From assembly GCF_900116365.1 (NCBI RefSeq), contig NZ_FPAG01000010.1, positions 1 to 64,000 on the forward strand: a DNA stretch of 64,000 nt, written 5' to 3'. Shown here piece after piece: positions 1 through 10,726 of the stretch. The DNA is from Zhouia amylolytica (GTDB lineage Bacteria; Bacteroidota; Bacteroidia; Flavobacteriales; Flavobacteriaceae). The notes beneath the pieces were generated by a model. It saw only the letters and a program-made list of their open reading frames with translations, was not told the DNA's origin and searched no databases. Each line of letters begins with the position of its first letter. The stretch's first letter is position 1. A program made the translations under genes and the position numbers.

Positions 1-112
1 CACAAGATGAGATTTCTTTAAAGGGTCGTTGGAGATGACAACGTTGATAGGCTATAGGTGCAAGTGCAGTAATGCAGGTAGCCGAGTAGTACTAATTACC
101 CGTAAGCTTATG
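1..112 (+). rRNA. rrl: 23S ribosomal RNA, 3' end (partial)
   Basis: The first ~112 bases match the conserved end of bacterial 23S rRNA, including the helix region around GTAGTACTAATTACCCG and the final GTAAGCTTA. The gene begins outside the window. The 3' boundary is set by comparison with the general 23S form and is good to a few bases. It is followed by a ~90-base spacer and the 5S gene, so this is the distal end of a standard 16S-23S-5S operon. Confidence 0.95.
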
Positions 113-201
113 TACTGATTCTTTTTCTTTTGTTGCTAAAACTTATAATTTTTATCTCAATATGTTACCTTATTAGAGTTGGCTACAAGTCAATCAAAGA
201 C

Positions 202-310
202 TTAAGGTGGTTACAGCGGTGGGGCTCACCTCTTCCCATTCCGAACAGAGCAGTTAAGCCCACCAGCGCAGATGGTACTACGAAAGTGGGAGAGTATGTC
301 GCCGCCTTCT
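202..310 (+). rRNA. rrf: 5S ribosomal RNA
   Basis: Typical 5S sequence with the conserved core CCCATTCCGAACAGAG and the closing helix between AAGGTGG at the 5' end and CCGCCTT at the 3' end. Its length of ~109 bases is normal. It is the last gene of the rRNA operon. A 61-codon reading frame across this region is an accident of rRNA sequence. Confidence 0.95.
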
Positions 311-315
311 TTTAG

Positions 316-349
316 AAAACCCTTTATCACTACGATAAAGGGTTTTTTT
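316..349 (+). terminator. Rho-independent terminator of the rRNA operon
   Basis: A 13-base stem (AAAACCCTTTATC with GATAAAGGGTTTT) and a 5-base loop are followed by a run of T. It lies directly after the 5S gene. Confidence 0.9.
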
Positions 350-1054
350 ATACCCGAAATCTAGCGATTACCCAGAGATCTTTTTAAATTGCACGGAAAG
401 AACTGTGCCAATGAAACTTCACATCAATCTTTTCTTTATCCTTTTATCTGGTACTCTAGATCATTGCCATTTGAGCTTTAATTGATCCCGTATAAAGATC
501 TTCACTAGTATTAAGAGGCTAAACGAACTAATACTTGTATTTTATCAATTCATTCCCTTCCCTTCAATTTGGATTATAGTAAAATAATGGATGGAGCATC
601 GCATCAAGTGATTCCGGAATTAATGTGGAATGACACTGGGTGCGGAATAACATTGAGACAGAACTGAAAGGTTTGGTTACAATATTAATGGATTCCGTAA
701 CAGGTGCGGAATGACAAGTTAGATTGATTTTATATAATTTTTCTTCAAAATACATATAAAGTGCTCCCTGTTCTGTTTGGCCGGAAACCAGATTGAGGTG
801 GATAATTAATACTCCAGGTATCATCAAGTGTAAGAGGTCTTGAGATAAATTTAATACTATATTTTTTTTACAAAAATCTTAATGTATTTTTCATCCCATA
901 TACAACTTTTGAGATTGATCCAGAATAATTTCTTATATAGTCTTGTAATTGAAGCTTATAGCTACTGATTATTAGCTATAAACCAATCGTAGTTCGCTTT
1001 ATGAAGATTATAGAGATCGTATGATTAGTTTTAGGTGTACTTTATAGTGAGGAC
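350..1054. other. Gene-poor stretch after the rRNA operon
   Basis: About 700 bases with no convincing gene. The only long reading frame (minus strand, 564-827) runs through the REP-like repeats, has no family resemblance and is judged spurious. No tRNA was seen. The recognisable content is the group of palindromic repeats at 610-716. Confidence 0.6.
610..716. repeat. REP-like palindromic repeats (two full copies, one half copy)
   Basis: Copy one (610-635) and copy two (691-716) are both 26 bases. Each starts GATTCCG, ends GGAATGACA and has ATTCC/GGAAT arms able to form a small hairpin. A half copy (GTGCGGAATAACA, about 649-661) lies between them. On the minus strand the copies read TGTCATTCC...CGGAATC, resembling dispersed repeats common in flavobacterial intergenic DNA (general knowledge, not searched). 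No further copy was noticed in the window. Confidence 0.55.
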
Positions 1055-1086
1055 AAAAAAGCCCGCTTGATATCAAGCGGGCTTTT
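1055..1086 (-). terminator. Rho-independent terminator of icd (symmetric)
   Basis: A perfect inverted repeat, AAAGCCCGCTTGA / TCAAGCGGGCTTT, is flanked by A on one side and T on the other, so it can work in both directions. It lies 26 bases beyond the icd stop codon. Confidence 0.9.
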
Positions 1087-1111
1087 CTATTATTGAATTA
1101 TTATTCTGTAG

Positions 1112-3474
<2,363 letters not shown>

Positions 3475-3835
3475 CCGAAATAACAATACTTCTTTAAATT
3501 AGATGTATAGTACACCCATTTTGCAAACTCCAGTTGCGGTAAATACTATTATTTCGATGAAACATCTTTGAATTAATTTAAGATGCTTCTTTCATTCTTT
3601 AACTTCCTACTTAATTAAAATATAATTACTTTTAATTTTTCGGCACTGATCGTAAAAATGATTCAAACTTTCTGTAAAAATTCCGTATTAAAATATGCTT
3701 TCAAAAAATTTACAGACTTAGTTAAAGAATTATCTTTCAAAGAACATTTGTCTATGTGATTTGTAAACTAAATATACTGATTATTAATCTGAAAATCAAG
3801 ACCATGCGTACTTTTAACAGTTCTTGTTAAGAATT
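3475..3835 (-). other. Possible small-RNA or tiny-ORF transcript
   Basis: This ~360-base stretch has no long gene but ends in the orphan minus-strand terminator at 3422-3474. One reading frame of 23 codons (minus strand 3565 to 3494, starting MFHRNNSIYRNW and ending TIHLI) stops 20 bases before the terminator stem. No exact TAnnTTTG box was found on the minus strand. It could be an sRNA, a leaderless micropeptide, or the remnant of a lost gene. Confidence 0.35.
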
Positions 3836-3865
3836 AAAAAAGGCGCTATGGAAATAGCGCCTTTA
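3836..3865 (-). terminator. Rho-independent terminator of rplS
   Basis: An 11-base stem, AAAGGCGCTAT / ATAGCGCCTTT, has a GGAA loop and a T run on the minus strand. It lies 25 bases after the rplS stop. Confidence 0.85.
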
Positions 3866-3889
3866 GGTATAATGGTAAAGTAGTTAAAA

Positions 3890-4240
3890 TTATCTTCTAA
3901 CTTCTTTAATTCTAGCTTTCTTACCAGTAAGATTTCTAAAGTAGAATATACGAGCTCTACGAACCTTACCTCTTTTATTGATTTCTACTTTTTGTAAAGC
4001 AGGCATATTTACAGGAAAGATTCTTTCTACTCCTACAGTACCTGACATTTTTCTAATTGTAAAAGTTTCAGATGCTCCTGAACCTCTTCTTTGAATTACA
4101 ACACCTCTGAAGAACTGAGTACGTGTTTTTTCACCTTCTTTAATTTCGTAATAAACAGTGATAGTGTCCCCTGCTGAAAATTGAGGAAATTCTTTTGTCT
4201 CTACAAACTGTTCTTGTACAAACTTTACTAACGGTTCCAT
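3890..4240 (-). CDS. rplS: 50S ribosomal protein L19
   Basis: Large-subunit ribosomal protein located at the interface with the 30S subunit. The 116 residues are full length for L19. The family core is clear: FRGVVIQRRGSGASETFTIR, GVERIFPVNMP and the basic C-terminus KRGKVRRARIFYFRNLTGKK. It lies downstream of trmD, the common bacterial order, but a strong promoter match between the two genes (4312-4341) shows it can be transcribed alone. Its own terminator follows at 3836-3865. Confidence 0.97.
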   Translation of the reverse strand: MEPLVKFVQEQFVETKEFPQFSAGDTITVYYEIKEGEKTRTQFFRGVVIQRRGSGASETFTIRKMSGTVGVERIFPVNMPALQKVEINKRGKVRRARIFYFRNLTGKKARIKEVRR

Positions 4241-4311
4241 GTTTAAATTTTAAAATGTTATAATCGAAGTAACATTCACGGTTATCGCCAGAGGTTAATT
4301 CGAAATGAGTG

Positions 4312-4341
4312 CAAAGATAATCAATAAATTACAATACACAA
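4312..4341 (-). promoter_or_regulatory. Promoter of rplS (TTG-N19-TATCTTTG)
   Basis: On the minus strand a TTG (4341-4339) lies 19 bases before TATCTTTG (4319-4312), both elements of the Bacteroidota consensus. It sits in the 112-base gap between trmD and rplS, giving a ~65-base leader. Confidence 0.65.
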
Positions 4342-4352
4342 TCGTTTTGAGA

Positions 4353-5033
4353 TTATTTCTTCTTTAGAAGGTCGGGTCTCCGTTCTTTTGTACGTTCATA
4401 TGCCTGCTCCTCACGCCATTTTTCGATTTTGGGAAAGTTTCCGCTTAATAGAATCTCCGGTACCTTCCATCCTTTATATTCGGCAGGACGCGTATAGACT
4501 GGCGGAGCTAATAAATTGTCTTGAAAGGAATCCGTCAGAGCTGAAGTTTCATCGTTTAAGACACCAGGAATCAATCGAATAACAGCATCACATAATACAG
4601 CCGCACCAAGTTCCCCTCCTGATAATACATAATCACCTATAGAAACTTCTCTGGTAATGAAATGATCTCTTACTCTTTGATCAACTCCTTTATAGTGCCC
4701 ACAAAGGATGATAATATTACCTTTTAATGAAAGGGAGTTAGCTATTTGTTGATTCAATGTTTCTCCATCAGGGGTCATATATATGACTTCATCGTAGTTT
4801 CTTTCGGCTTTTAATTTAGTAATACACTTATCAATGGGTTCTACCATCATTACCATTCCAGCCCCTCCACCGAATTGATAATCGTCTACAGTTTTATAGT
4901 TGTTAGTAGTGTAATCTCTTAAATTGTGAAAATGAACTTCTACAAGCCCTTTACTTATAGCTCTCTTTAAAATTGAAGCTTCGAAAGGACTTTTAATCAA
5001 CTCTGGTAGGACAGTGATTATATCTATGCGCAT
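4353..5033 (-). CDS. trmD: tRNA (guanine-N1)-methyltransferase TrmD
   Basis: Methylates G37 next to the anticodon of several tRNAs using S-adenosylmethionine, which prevents +1 frameshifting. The protein is of the SPOUT (knotted) class. The 226 residues match the family from [12 protein letters not shown]. Visible hallmarks are [13 protein letters not shown], the knot region [12 protein letters not shown] with the catalytic-region Asp, and [13 protein letters not shown]. The start is placed at MRIDII rather than 7 codons earlier because the family begins there. It is upstream of rplS on the same strand. Confidence 0.96.
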   Translation of the reverse strand: MRIDIITVLPELIKSPFEASILKRAISKGLVEVHFHNLRDYTTNNYKTVDDYQFGGGAGMVMMVEPIDKCITKLKAERNYDEVIYMTPDGETLNQQIANSLSLKGNIIILCGHYKGVDQRVRDHFITREVSIGDYVLSGGELGAAVLCDAVIRLIPGVLNDETSALTDSFQDNLLAPPVYTRPAEYKGWKVPEILLSGNFPKIEKWREEQAYERTKERRPDLLKKK

Positions 5034-5083
5034 GATTCTATACTTATCCTGCAAAGATGCAAAGAATCTTTGATAATGTATAT

Positions 5084-5108
5084 AAAAAAAGGCCCTATAG
5101 AAGAGCCT
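5084..5108 (-). terminator. Rho-independent terminator after the coiled-coil membrane protein gene
   Basis: Stem AAGGC-C-CT / AG-A-GCCTT (one mismatch) followed by a T run on the minus strand (A run at 5084-5090). It separates the gene at 5118-5729 from trmD. Confidence 0.65.
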
Positions 5109-5117
5109 TATTTGTTT

Positions 5118-5729
5118 TTATTTAGCCTTGGCTAATTTCTGTTTGTTTATTTCATCTTGAAGTTGCCTTCTAACCTTTTGTTCTCTTTCCAAGGATTTTC
5201 GTCTGTATTCTTCATATTCTTCTTCAATATCTCTGAGATTGTCTCTGGACTCTACGGTGACTTTATTAGCGTTTTTAAATTTATAGATGAATAGAAATAA
5301 AACAGCTAATAAAACAAATACCAATCCCCACATCAGGGTCTTGTAATTTTGTTTAGAAATTAGAACACCAAAAAAGGATATACTATCTTTCTCTTCCTTT
5401 AATTGAGTTAGTTGAGAGTTTAAGGAGGCAACATTGTTGTTTAGTTTATCTATTTCCCCTTTTTGAGTAGCATTCGATTTCTTAACATTGCCTAGTTCAT
5501 TTTTAAAGGTATTGAGGGAATCAATAACATTCTTCTTTAAAGTTGTTAGCCAAACTTTTTTAACTACTTTATAATTTTGGTAATTGTTCGATTTTTGGTA
5601 AACAAACTCAAACTGATCATTTACATTGCCTTCAGTAAGGGAAAGTTTGCTGTCATCTTCTTGAGCATTAGCTATTACGGTAGTGAATAATAATAAAGCT
5701 AAAACTCTCAAAATCTGTATCCTTTTCAT
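5118..5729 (-). CDS. Coiled-coil inner-membrane protein of unknown function
   Basis: 203 residues. A signal peptide (about 1-22, ending VIANAQ) is followed by a short polar region, a coiled coil (about 70-115, with heptad-like KLNNNVASLNSQLTQLKEE), one membrane segment (about 131-150, MWGLVFVLLAVLFLFIY) and a charged helical cytoplasmic tail ending QRQLQDE-like. No enzyme motif is visible. Relatives in flavobacteria are often labelled tRNA (guanine-N1)-methyltransferase, but nothing here supports that. The label probably spread from the neighbouring trmD. It has its own -7 box and terminator, so it is a single-gene unit. A structural or tethering role is only a guess. Confidence 0.8.
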   Translation of the reverse strand: MKRIQILRVLALLLFTTVIANAQEDDSKLSLTEGNVNDQFEFVYQKSNNYQNYKVVKKVWLTTLKKNVIDSLNTFKNELGNVKKSNATQKGEIDKLNNNVASLNSQLTQLKEEKDSISFFGVLISKQNYKTLMWGLVFVLLAVLFLFIYKFKNANKVTVESRDNLRDIEEEYEEYRRKSLEREQKVRRQLQDEINKQKLAKAK

Positions 5730-5754
5730 TTTCCTAAATTTTTATTTGGGGTTG

Positions 5755-5762
5755 CAAATATA
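5755..5762 (-). promoter_or_regulatory. Promoter -7 box of the coiled-coil membrane protein gene
   Basis: Minus strand TATATTTG, an exact TAnnTTTG match 26 bases upstream of the ATG. No -33 TTG is seen at the right distance. Confidence 0.5.
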
Positions 5763-5966
5763 TGTTTTTACTGCTAACGATTATAATTATAACTTATTGT
5801 TTTATACGTGATATAATAAAATATGGATTCTTTTACAGCCTATTTTGTGAAAATAATTAAGATAAATTCCCCGCCGAGACCAATTTTAAAAAGCAAAATC
5901 TAGATTCGTTGAATTAAAATTGGAGTAAATATATGTTGTTCAGAGATTTGATGAACACCTGTTAAA

Positions 5967-6003
5967 CAAAAAAAGGCTATATTCAATTAAAATATAGCCT
6001 AAA
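5967..6003 (-). terminator. Rho-independent terminator of the long GAPDH gene
   Basis: An 11-base stem (AGGCTATATTT / AAATATAGCCT, allowing loop breathing) with a T run on the minus strand lies directly after the stop codon at 6021. Confidence 0.85.
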
Positions 6004-6020
6004 GTTGGTTAATAAGTATT

Positions 6021-7472
6021 TTAGTAATAAGTAAATCTTCTAACCTTTGCAATGTATTTGGCCAGCCTGATTACTTGATGGCTGTAACCATACTCATTGT
6101 CATACCAAATGTAAAGAACAGCATTCTTACCTTCATTACTCACGATTGTAGCCTTGCTGTCATAAATTGAAGGTGCAGAAGTACCTACGATATCTGATGA
6201 TACGAGTTCATTGCTTAATGAGTACTTTATTTGTTCAACCAAATCACCTTCCAAAGCATATTTTCTCATAATACCGTTGATTTTGTCTTTGGTAGTTGCC
6301 TTTTCTAGTTCAAGGTTTAATACCACCAAGGAACCGTTAGGTACCGGCACTCTGATGGCATTAGAGGTAAGTTTTCCTTCTAATGATGGAAGAGCCTTGG
6401 AAACAGCTTTACCTGCACCCGTTTCTGTAATTACCATGTTCAGGGCCGCGGCACGGCCACGTCTGTATTTTTTATGCATATTATCAACCAGATTTTGGTC
6501 ATTAGTGTATGCATGAATGGTTTCTAAATGCCCTTTGACAACACCTAGTGAGTCTTCAACTGCTTTTAAGATTGGCGTAATCGCATTGGTGGTACATGAT
6601 GCAGCAGAGAAAATATCAACCTTGTCCGGATCGAATTCCTTTTGATTTACACCATAAACTATGTTAGGGACCTCCTTGCCAGGTGCTGTTAAAAGTACTT
6701 TAGAAGCGCCTTTGGCTTTTAAATGTCTGCTTAGCTCTTTTTTATCTCTAAAGGCTCCTGTATTATCCAGAATTAATGCCTTGTCAATTCCGTATTGGGT
6801 GTAGTCTATATCTTCCGGGTTATTAGCTGAAATCATGTGAACAGTGGTGCCGTTGATTATCAGCGCGTCGTTTTTGGCATCCGTAATTACAGTGCCTGGG
6901 AAATCACCATGAACAGAATCATTTCTTAAAAGAGCCGCTCTTTTTTCCAGAATTTCATTAGTAATAGCACCTCTTGTTACAATAGCTCTCAATCTTAATT
7001 GACTCCCTTTACCTGTCTTAAGCATCAGCTCTCTTGCCAGAAGTCTTCCAATACGTCCAAAACCATAAAGCACTACATCTTTTGGTTTAATTTCGGAAGA
7101 ATTGTTGGCGTTTTTAAGTTTGTCTATTACAAACGCTTTGCTGTCGTTATACTTTTTATTGGCCTCTAAATGATATTCATAGGTTAATTTGCCTATATCA
7201 ATTTTGGCAGGAGGTAGGTTTAAAGACTGAATTGCTTCGGCAATTTCTACAGAATCAAAAATGGAGATAGGCTTCTCAACGAATTCACATGCGTATTCAT
7301 GGAGATTTAAAATTTCACTAACGTTTTTGTCTATTAATTGATTTCTGAAAAGTACCAGCTCAATAGACTTGTCGTACCATAAATCATTGACTATTTTAAT
7401 GAATTCGACAGAAGCTTTTCTGCGATTGGCTTGAAGCGCGAGCTCTTGCTCGTAGTTGTGGTTCAGGCTCAT
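6021..7472 (-). CDS. Glyceraldehyde-3-phosphate dehydrogenase, long paralogue
   Basis: A GAPDH of 483 residues instead of the usual ~335. The first ~125 residues are an extra, mostly helical domain unlike the catalytic core. The Rossmann motif YGFGRIGR is at 136-143 and the catalytic cysteine is in SAASCTTNAITP (Cys293). At the position where NAD-specific enzymes carry Asp (Asp35 in the gapA product of this window), this protein has VTRG, which suggests NADP use and a gluconeogenic direction (inference). It is monocistronic, with its own -7 box (7513-7520) and terminator. The second, standard GAPDH is at 18867. Confidence 0.9.
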   Translation of the reverse strand: MSLNHNYEQELALQANRRKASVEFIKIVNDLWYDKSIELVLFRNQLIDKNVSEILNLHEYACEFVEKPISIFDSVEIAEAIQSLNLPPAKIDIGKLTYEYHLEANKKYNDSKAFVIDKLKNANNSSEIKPKDVVLYGFGRIGRLLARELMLKTGKGSQLRLRAIVTRGAITNEILEKRAALLRNDSVHGDFPGTVITDAKNDALIINGTTVHMISANNPEDIDYTQYGIDKALILDNTGAFRDKKELSRHLKAKGASKVLLTAPGKEVPNIVYGVNQKEFDPDKVDIFSAASCTTNAITPILKAVEDSLGVVKGHLETIHAYTNDQNLVDNMHKKYRRGRAAALNMVITETGAGKAVSKALPSLEGKLTSNAIRVPVPNGSLVVLNLELEKATTKDKINGIMRKYALEGDLVEQIKYSLSNELVSSDIVGTSAPSIYDSKATIVSNEGKNAVLYIWYDNEYGYSHQVIRLAKYIAKVRRFTYY

Positions 7473-7512
7473 TTTGTTAGTTTAGTGTTATGTTAAGTTT
7501 AGTTTTTCGGCG

Positions 7513-7520
7513 CAAAAGTA
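7513..7520 (-). promoter_or_regulatory. Promoter -7 box of the long GAPDH gene
   Basis: Minus strand TACTTTTG matches TAnnTTTG and lies 40 bases upstream of the ATG. No clear -33 TTG was found. Confidence 0.5.
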
Positions 7521-7617
7521 TTTATTTCAAACGTTTTCGTAAAGAAAAAGATCATAAAATATATTAAAGTCATTAATTTGCATTCAAATTAATTATTTAA
7601 ATATAAAAAAGACATTA

Positions 7618-8376
7618 ATGAGATTAACTCGTGGAATGATAAGAATCGCACATGTTTGCATACTACTGATTAGTTTTTGTTCATGTAAAAATGCTTCAAA
7701 GCAATTAAAAGACACCCACGTTGAAAAGCCAGATACATTTGAGACGATTCAGGTTAATACAAATGAAGTTCAAGAGCGTTTAGATACCATTATAATTCAA
7801 ACTGTCTTGAAAGACCTATCTGGAGTTTCAGATACGACATTTGTTAATTTAAAAGAGTATAGCGATGATTTTCTCTATGATTTGAAGTATGCTACTACAG
7901 ATAACTTTTTGAAAACCAAAGTTTATGAATGTGCTGAATGTTATGTACGGGCAAAAACTGCAAGAGCCTTAATAAAGGCCAATAAAGAATTTCAAAAGCA
8001 AGGTTATAGAATTAAGTTTTTTGATTGTTACAGACCTCATGATGTTCAAAAAGAAATGTGGAAAATTGTTCCAAACCCTCAATATGTAGCAAATCCAGCT
8101 AAGGGATCGATACATAATAAAGGTGGTGCGGTCGATATTACGCTGGTGAATTCAAATGGTGAAGAACTTAAAATGGGTACGGGCTTTGATTTTTTTGGAC
8201 CTAAAGCACATCATGATTACACAGCCTTACCTGAAAAGGTTTTGGAGAACAGAAAATTACTTAAAGAAACTATGGAAAAATATGGTTTTTGGTCAATCCG
8301 AACCGAATGGTGGCATTATAATTTAAGCGCAGGTTCTAACGATCGCGTTGCTAATTTCAGATGGAATTGTGAGTAA
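7618..8376 (+). CDS. D-alanyl-D-alanine dipeptidase, VanX/DdpX family, probably a lipoprotein
   Basis: Zinc peptidase of family M15D that splits D-Ala-D-Ala. 252 residues. The N-terminus is a signal peptide ending ISFCSCKN, a plausible though not classical lipobox. The family's zinc ligands and catalytic Glu are intact: SIHNKGGAVDIT (His and Asp) and TEWWHYNL (Glu and His), with the substrate-region Arg in DCYRPHD. There are no vanH, vanA or vanS/R genes nearby, so a vancomycin-resistance cassette is excluded. Turnover of cell-wall peptides in the periplasm is more likely. It converges on the methyltransferase gene at 8379 with a 2-base gap. An in-frame ATG six codons later (7636) is an alternative start. 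Confidence 0.88.
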   Translation: MRLTRGMIRIAHVCILLISFCSCKNASKQLKDTHVEKPDTFETIQVNTNEVQERLDTIIIQTVLKDLSGVSDTTFVNLKEYSDDFLYDLKYATTDNFLKTKVYECAECYVRAKTARALIKANKEFQKQGYRIKFFDCYRPHDVQKEMWKIVPNPQYVANPAKGSIHNKGGAVDITLVNSNGEELKMGTGFDFFGPKAHHDYTALPEKVLENRKLLKETMEKYGFWSIRTEWWHYNLSAGSNDRVANFRWNCE

Positions 8377-8378
8377 TT

Positions 8379-9563
8379 CTATCCTGTTTTAGTACACCAT
8401 AAAACGATTTTATTATTTTCAATGTCGGTAGTAAAGAACAAATATAATGTTCCGCCATCTTTTAGTTTCAATCTTTTTTTAATTTGATCAGGATTTTCAG
8501 GGAAATTTCGTGTAGCGATGTTTGCCTTAGAGTTCCCCATGCTTTTTCTAAGACTTTTCGGATTATAAGGAGTTGTTTTATCAATTGTAAATTTTCTTCC
8601 GGGAAATTCGTCTACGAGCACATTTGAAGTATATAAATGTGAGTGCTCATGAAGTTTAGGAGTGTTGTATGTTTCAGATATTAAGCTAAAAGCTCCGGAC
8701 TTCATTATTGCAGAATTAGGTTCATATAGGTATTTCAGAGGAGGGGAGTAGTTCGTCCTGCTCTTTTCGATATCTTCTGGAGAAAATTCAAACTTTTCTT
8801 CATTCACACCGATATTTACAGTCGTAATTTTTTCAAGGGTACTTGCAGATTTACTGAGAATCCACAATAGTTCCTTAACCTCGTTGTTTAAGGCTATAAT
8901 GTGAAGTTGTTTGCAATGTTTTAATTCTTTTAGCCCGATGGATATATCGAGCATTGGAGAAGTCTTAATTATTAGAACCTTCCCTTTTTCCATTAAAAGA
9001 TCAATATGTTCAGGGATATTGGGTAAACAATCTTCAAGTTTAAAAACCTTTCCTTTAATCTCATTTCGTCTGGATGGATCTACGTAAATACAATCGAATT
9101 TTGATTTTGTATTAGCGAGGTATTGGATGCCGTCTTCGTTTATACATGAAATATTGTTTGCGTTCAGCATGCTGAAATTGTATGCTGCTATTTTAGAAAG
9201 TTCCGCATTCAGTTCACAATGGATTACCTGGTCGAAACTTTTACTGAAATAATAATCATCAACCCCGAATCCGCCTGTCAGGTCAATAAAGGATTTACCG
9301 CTAAATAAATTAGCTTTATATCTTGCCGTTTTCTCAGAAGATGTTTGCTCTATGTTCAGCTTATTGGGATAGAAAATTCTGGGTGTTTCATACCACAGTG
9401 GCAACTTTTTTTTACATCTGATTTTGGCTTCTATTTGCTCTACGAGTTCCTGATTACTAACGGTTTCAAACAGCTGCCTTTTTAAAAGAATTGACAGAAT
9501 GTCAGTCGAGATATTTTTTAATATAAAGTCTTGAACATCAGTATTTAAAATATTTGTATTCAA
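8379..9563 (-). CDS. SAM-dependent methyltransferase with THUMP-like domain (PG_1098 type)
   Basis: 394 residues. A Rossmann methyltransferase core has motif I FIDLTGGFGVD at 92-102 and a YVDPSRR catalytic-type motif at about 160-166. The C-terminal third matches the THUMP-like/ferredoxin-like module found with such enzymes in Bacteroidota. The substrate is probably RNA (inference from THUMP), and the exact base is unknown. The start codon is TTG, because no ATG occurs in the N-terminal region and the sequence upstream is not family-like. It is the last gene of the tsaD-rsmE operon, 7 bases after the permease gene, which fits a translation-related job. Confidence 0.85.
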   Translation of the reverse strand: MNTNILNTDVQDFILKNISTDILSILLKRQLFETVSNQELVEQIEAKIRCKKKLPLWYETPRIFYPNKLNIEQTSSEKTARYKANLFSGKSFIDLTGGFGVDDYYFSKSFDQVIHCELNAELSKIAAYNFSMLNANNISCINEDGIQYLANTKSKFDCIYVDPSRRNEIKGKVFKLEDCLPNIPEHIDLLMEKGKVLIIKTSPMLDISIGLKELKHCKQLHIIALNNEVKELLWILSKSASTLEKITTVNIGVNEEKFEFSPEDIEKSRTNYSPPLKYLYEPNSAIMKSGAFSLISETYNTPKLHEHSHLYTSNVLVDEFPGRKFTIDKTTPYNPKSLRKSMGNSKANIATRNFPENPDQIKKRLKLKDGGTLYLFFTTDIENNKIVLWCTKTG

Positions 9564-9570
9564 AGTAAAG

Positions 9571-10659
9571 CTATAAGTTTTTAGTCAAGGATTTAACAAT
9601 TTTATTTTCTGCTAAAAACTCTTTTAAAACAACCTTTATAGCAGTATAGGTTGGTACTGCAACAATCATTCCGGTTACTCCGAATAAAAGTCCTGCAATA
9701 ATGATGATTAAAAAGATTTCCAAAGGGTGTGATTTCACACTATTTGAAAAGATAAAAGGTTGGCTAAAGAAGTTGTCGATTAATTGCCCAATAATAAACC
9801 CAATAAGGACATATAAGGTTGTTGGTAGTATTACGGTACTAAAATCCTGACCCAGGTTACTCGTCATGGTAAGCAAGATCATTAAAGCTCCACCAATCAA
9901 AGGTCCAATATAAGGTATAAGATTAAGGAGGGCACAAAGGAATGCTATTACGATAGGATTGCTAATCCCAAAAATAAGTAAGACGATGGTGTATATTACA
10001 AATAGAATAAATATTTGCAACATCAACCCGATGAAGTATCGGGATAACAGGTCTTTGATTTTTTCAATACTATGTTTTAATTTAGATTCTTTATTATCGG
10101 GAACAAAAACCATTAAGCTGCTCTCCAGTAGTTTGCTATCCTTTAAAAAGAAGAAAGAAATAAACAGAACAGAAAACAGTCCCACGCCAAAATTACTAAC
10201 AACCCCGACCATATTGTTTAAAAAGTTAGGAATGGCACCGAAGTTTAATTTAGACCATAATTCAGATTCCTTAATTGTTTTTTCTATATCAATTTGTCGT
10301 AATGAAAAGTAATCGGTAAGTTCTATGTATAGGTGTTGAAGATTGGCTTTTAGCGCTTCAATATCCAATAATGCCAGGTTTCTGCCTTGTTCAGCGATTA
10401 ATGGGATAAACATAGAGATTAAGCCAACAACAATTCCAATCATTAAAACCATCGTAAACACCACTGCCAGGGTGTTTTTAAACTTGAGTTTTTTCCGCAA
10501 AAATATAATAATGGGTCTGCCGATAAGAGATAAAACAGCTGCCACAACAAGGTATACGATTACTGATTGAATCTGGTACAAAAAATATAAGAGTAATACT
10601 ATGGCTGCTATGATAGCAATCGCTCTTAAAATTCCGTTAGCTATGATTTTTGAATTCAT
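9571..10659 (-). CDS. AI-2E family transporter (PerM/TqsA-like permease)
   Basis: 362 residues with about eight hydrophobic segments. The family's central amphipathic region (LFGISNPIVIAFLCALLN) and the signature NLIPYIGPLIGG are clear, as is the C-terminal FGVTGMIVAVPTYTAIK. The family includes exporters of AI-2 and Na+/H+ antiporters, and substrate cannot be read from sequence. It lies between the DUF4159 gene (67-base gap) and the methyltransferase gene (7 bases) in the same operon. Confidence 0.9.
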   Translation of the reverse strand: MNSKIIANGILRAIAIIAAIVLLLYFLYQIQSVIVYLVVAAVLSLIGRPIIIFLRKKLKFKNTLAVVFTMVLMIGIVVGLISMFIPLIAEQGRNLALLDIEALKANLQHLYIELTDYFSLRQIDIEKTIKESELWSKLNFGAIPNFLNNMVGVVSNFGVGLFSVLFISFFFLKDSKLLESSLMVFVPDNKESKLKHSIEKIKDLLSRYFIGLMLQIFILFVIYTIVLLIFGISNPIVIAFLCALLNLIPYIGPLIGGALMILLTMTSNLGQDFSTVILPTTLYVLIGFIIGQLIDNFFSQPFIFSNSVKSHPLEIFLIIIIAGLLFGVTGMIVAVPTYTAIKVVLKEFLAENKIVKSLTKNL

Positions 10660-10726
10660 CTAAGTTAAATTTGAGTGAGAAGATAGCAAAATTTCGTTTA
10701 GAGAGAATCTAAATGAATATTCGTCA

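Noticed and set aside
130-315. 61-residue frame over the 5S rRNA region
   Set aside because: The second half is 5S rRNA sequence, so the frame is accidental.
564-827. 87-residue minus-strand reading frame after the rRNA operon
   Set aside because: It runs through the palindromic repeats, shows no family resemblance and has no promoter-like box seen nearby.
6211-6516. 101-residue plus-strand frame inside the long GAPDH gene
   Set aside because: Antisense to the conserved catalytic domain; no independent support.
7618-8376. Vancomycin-resistance gene
   Set aside because: The enzyme family matches VanX but no other van gene is nearby and the protein appears exported.
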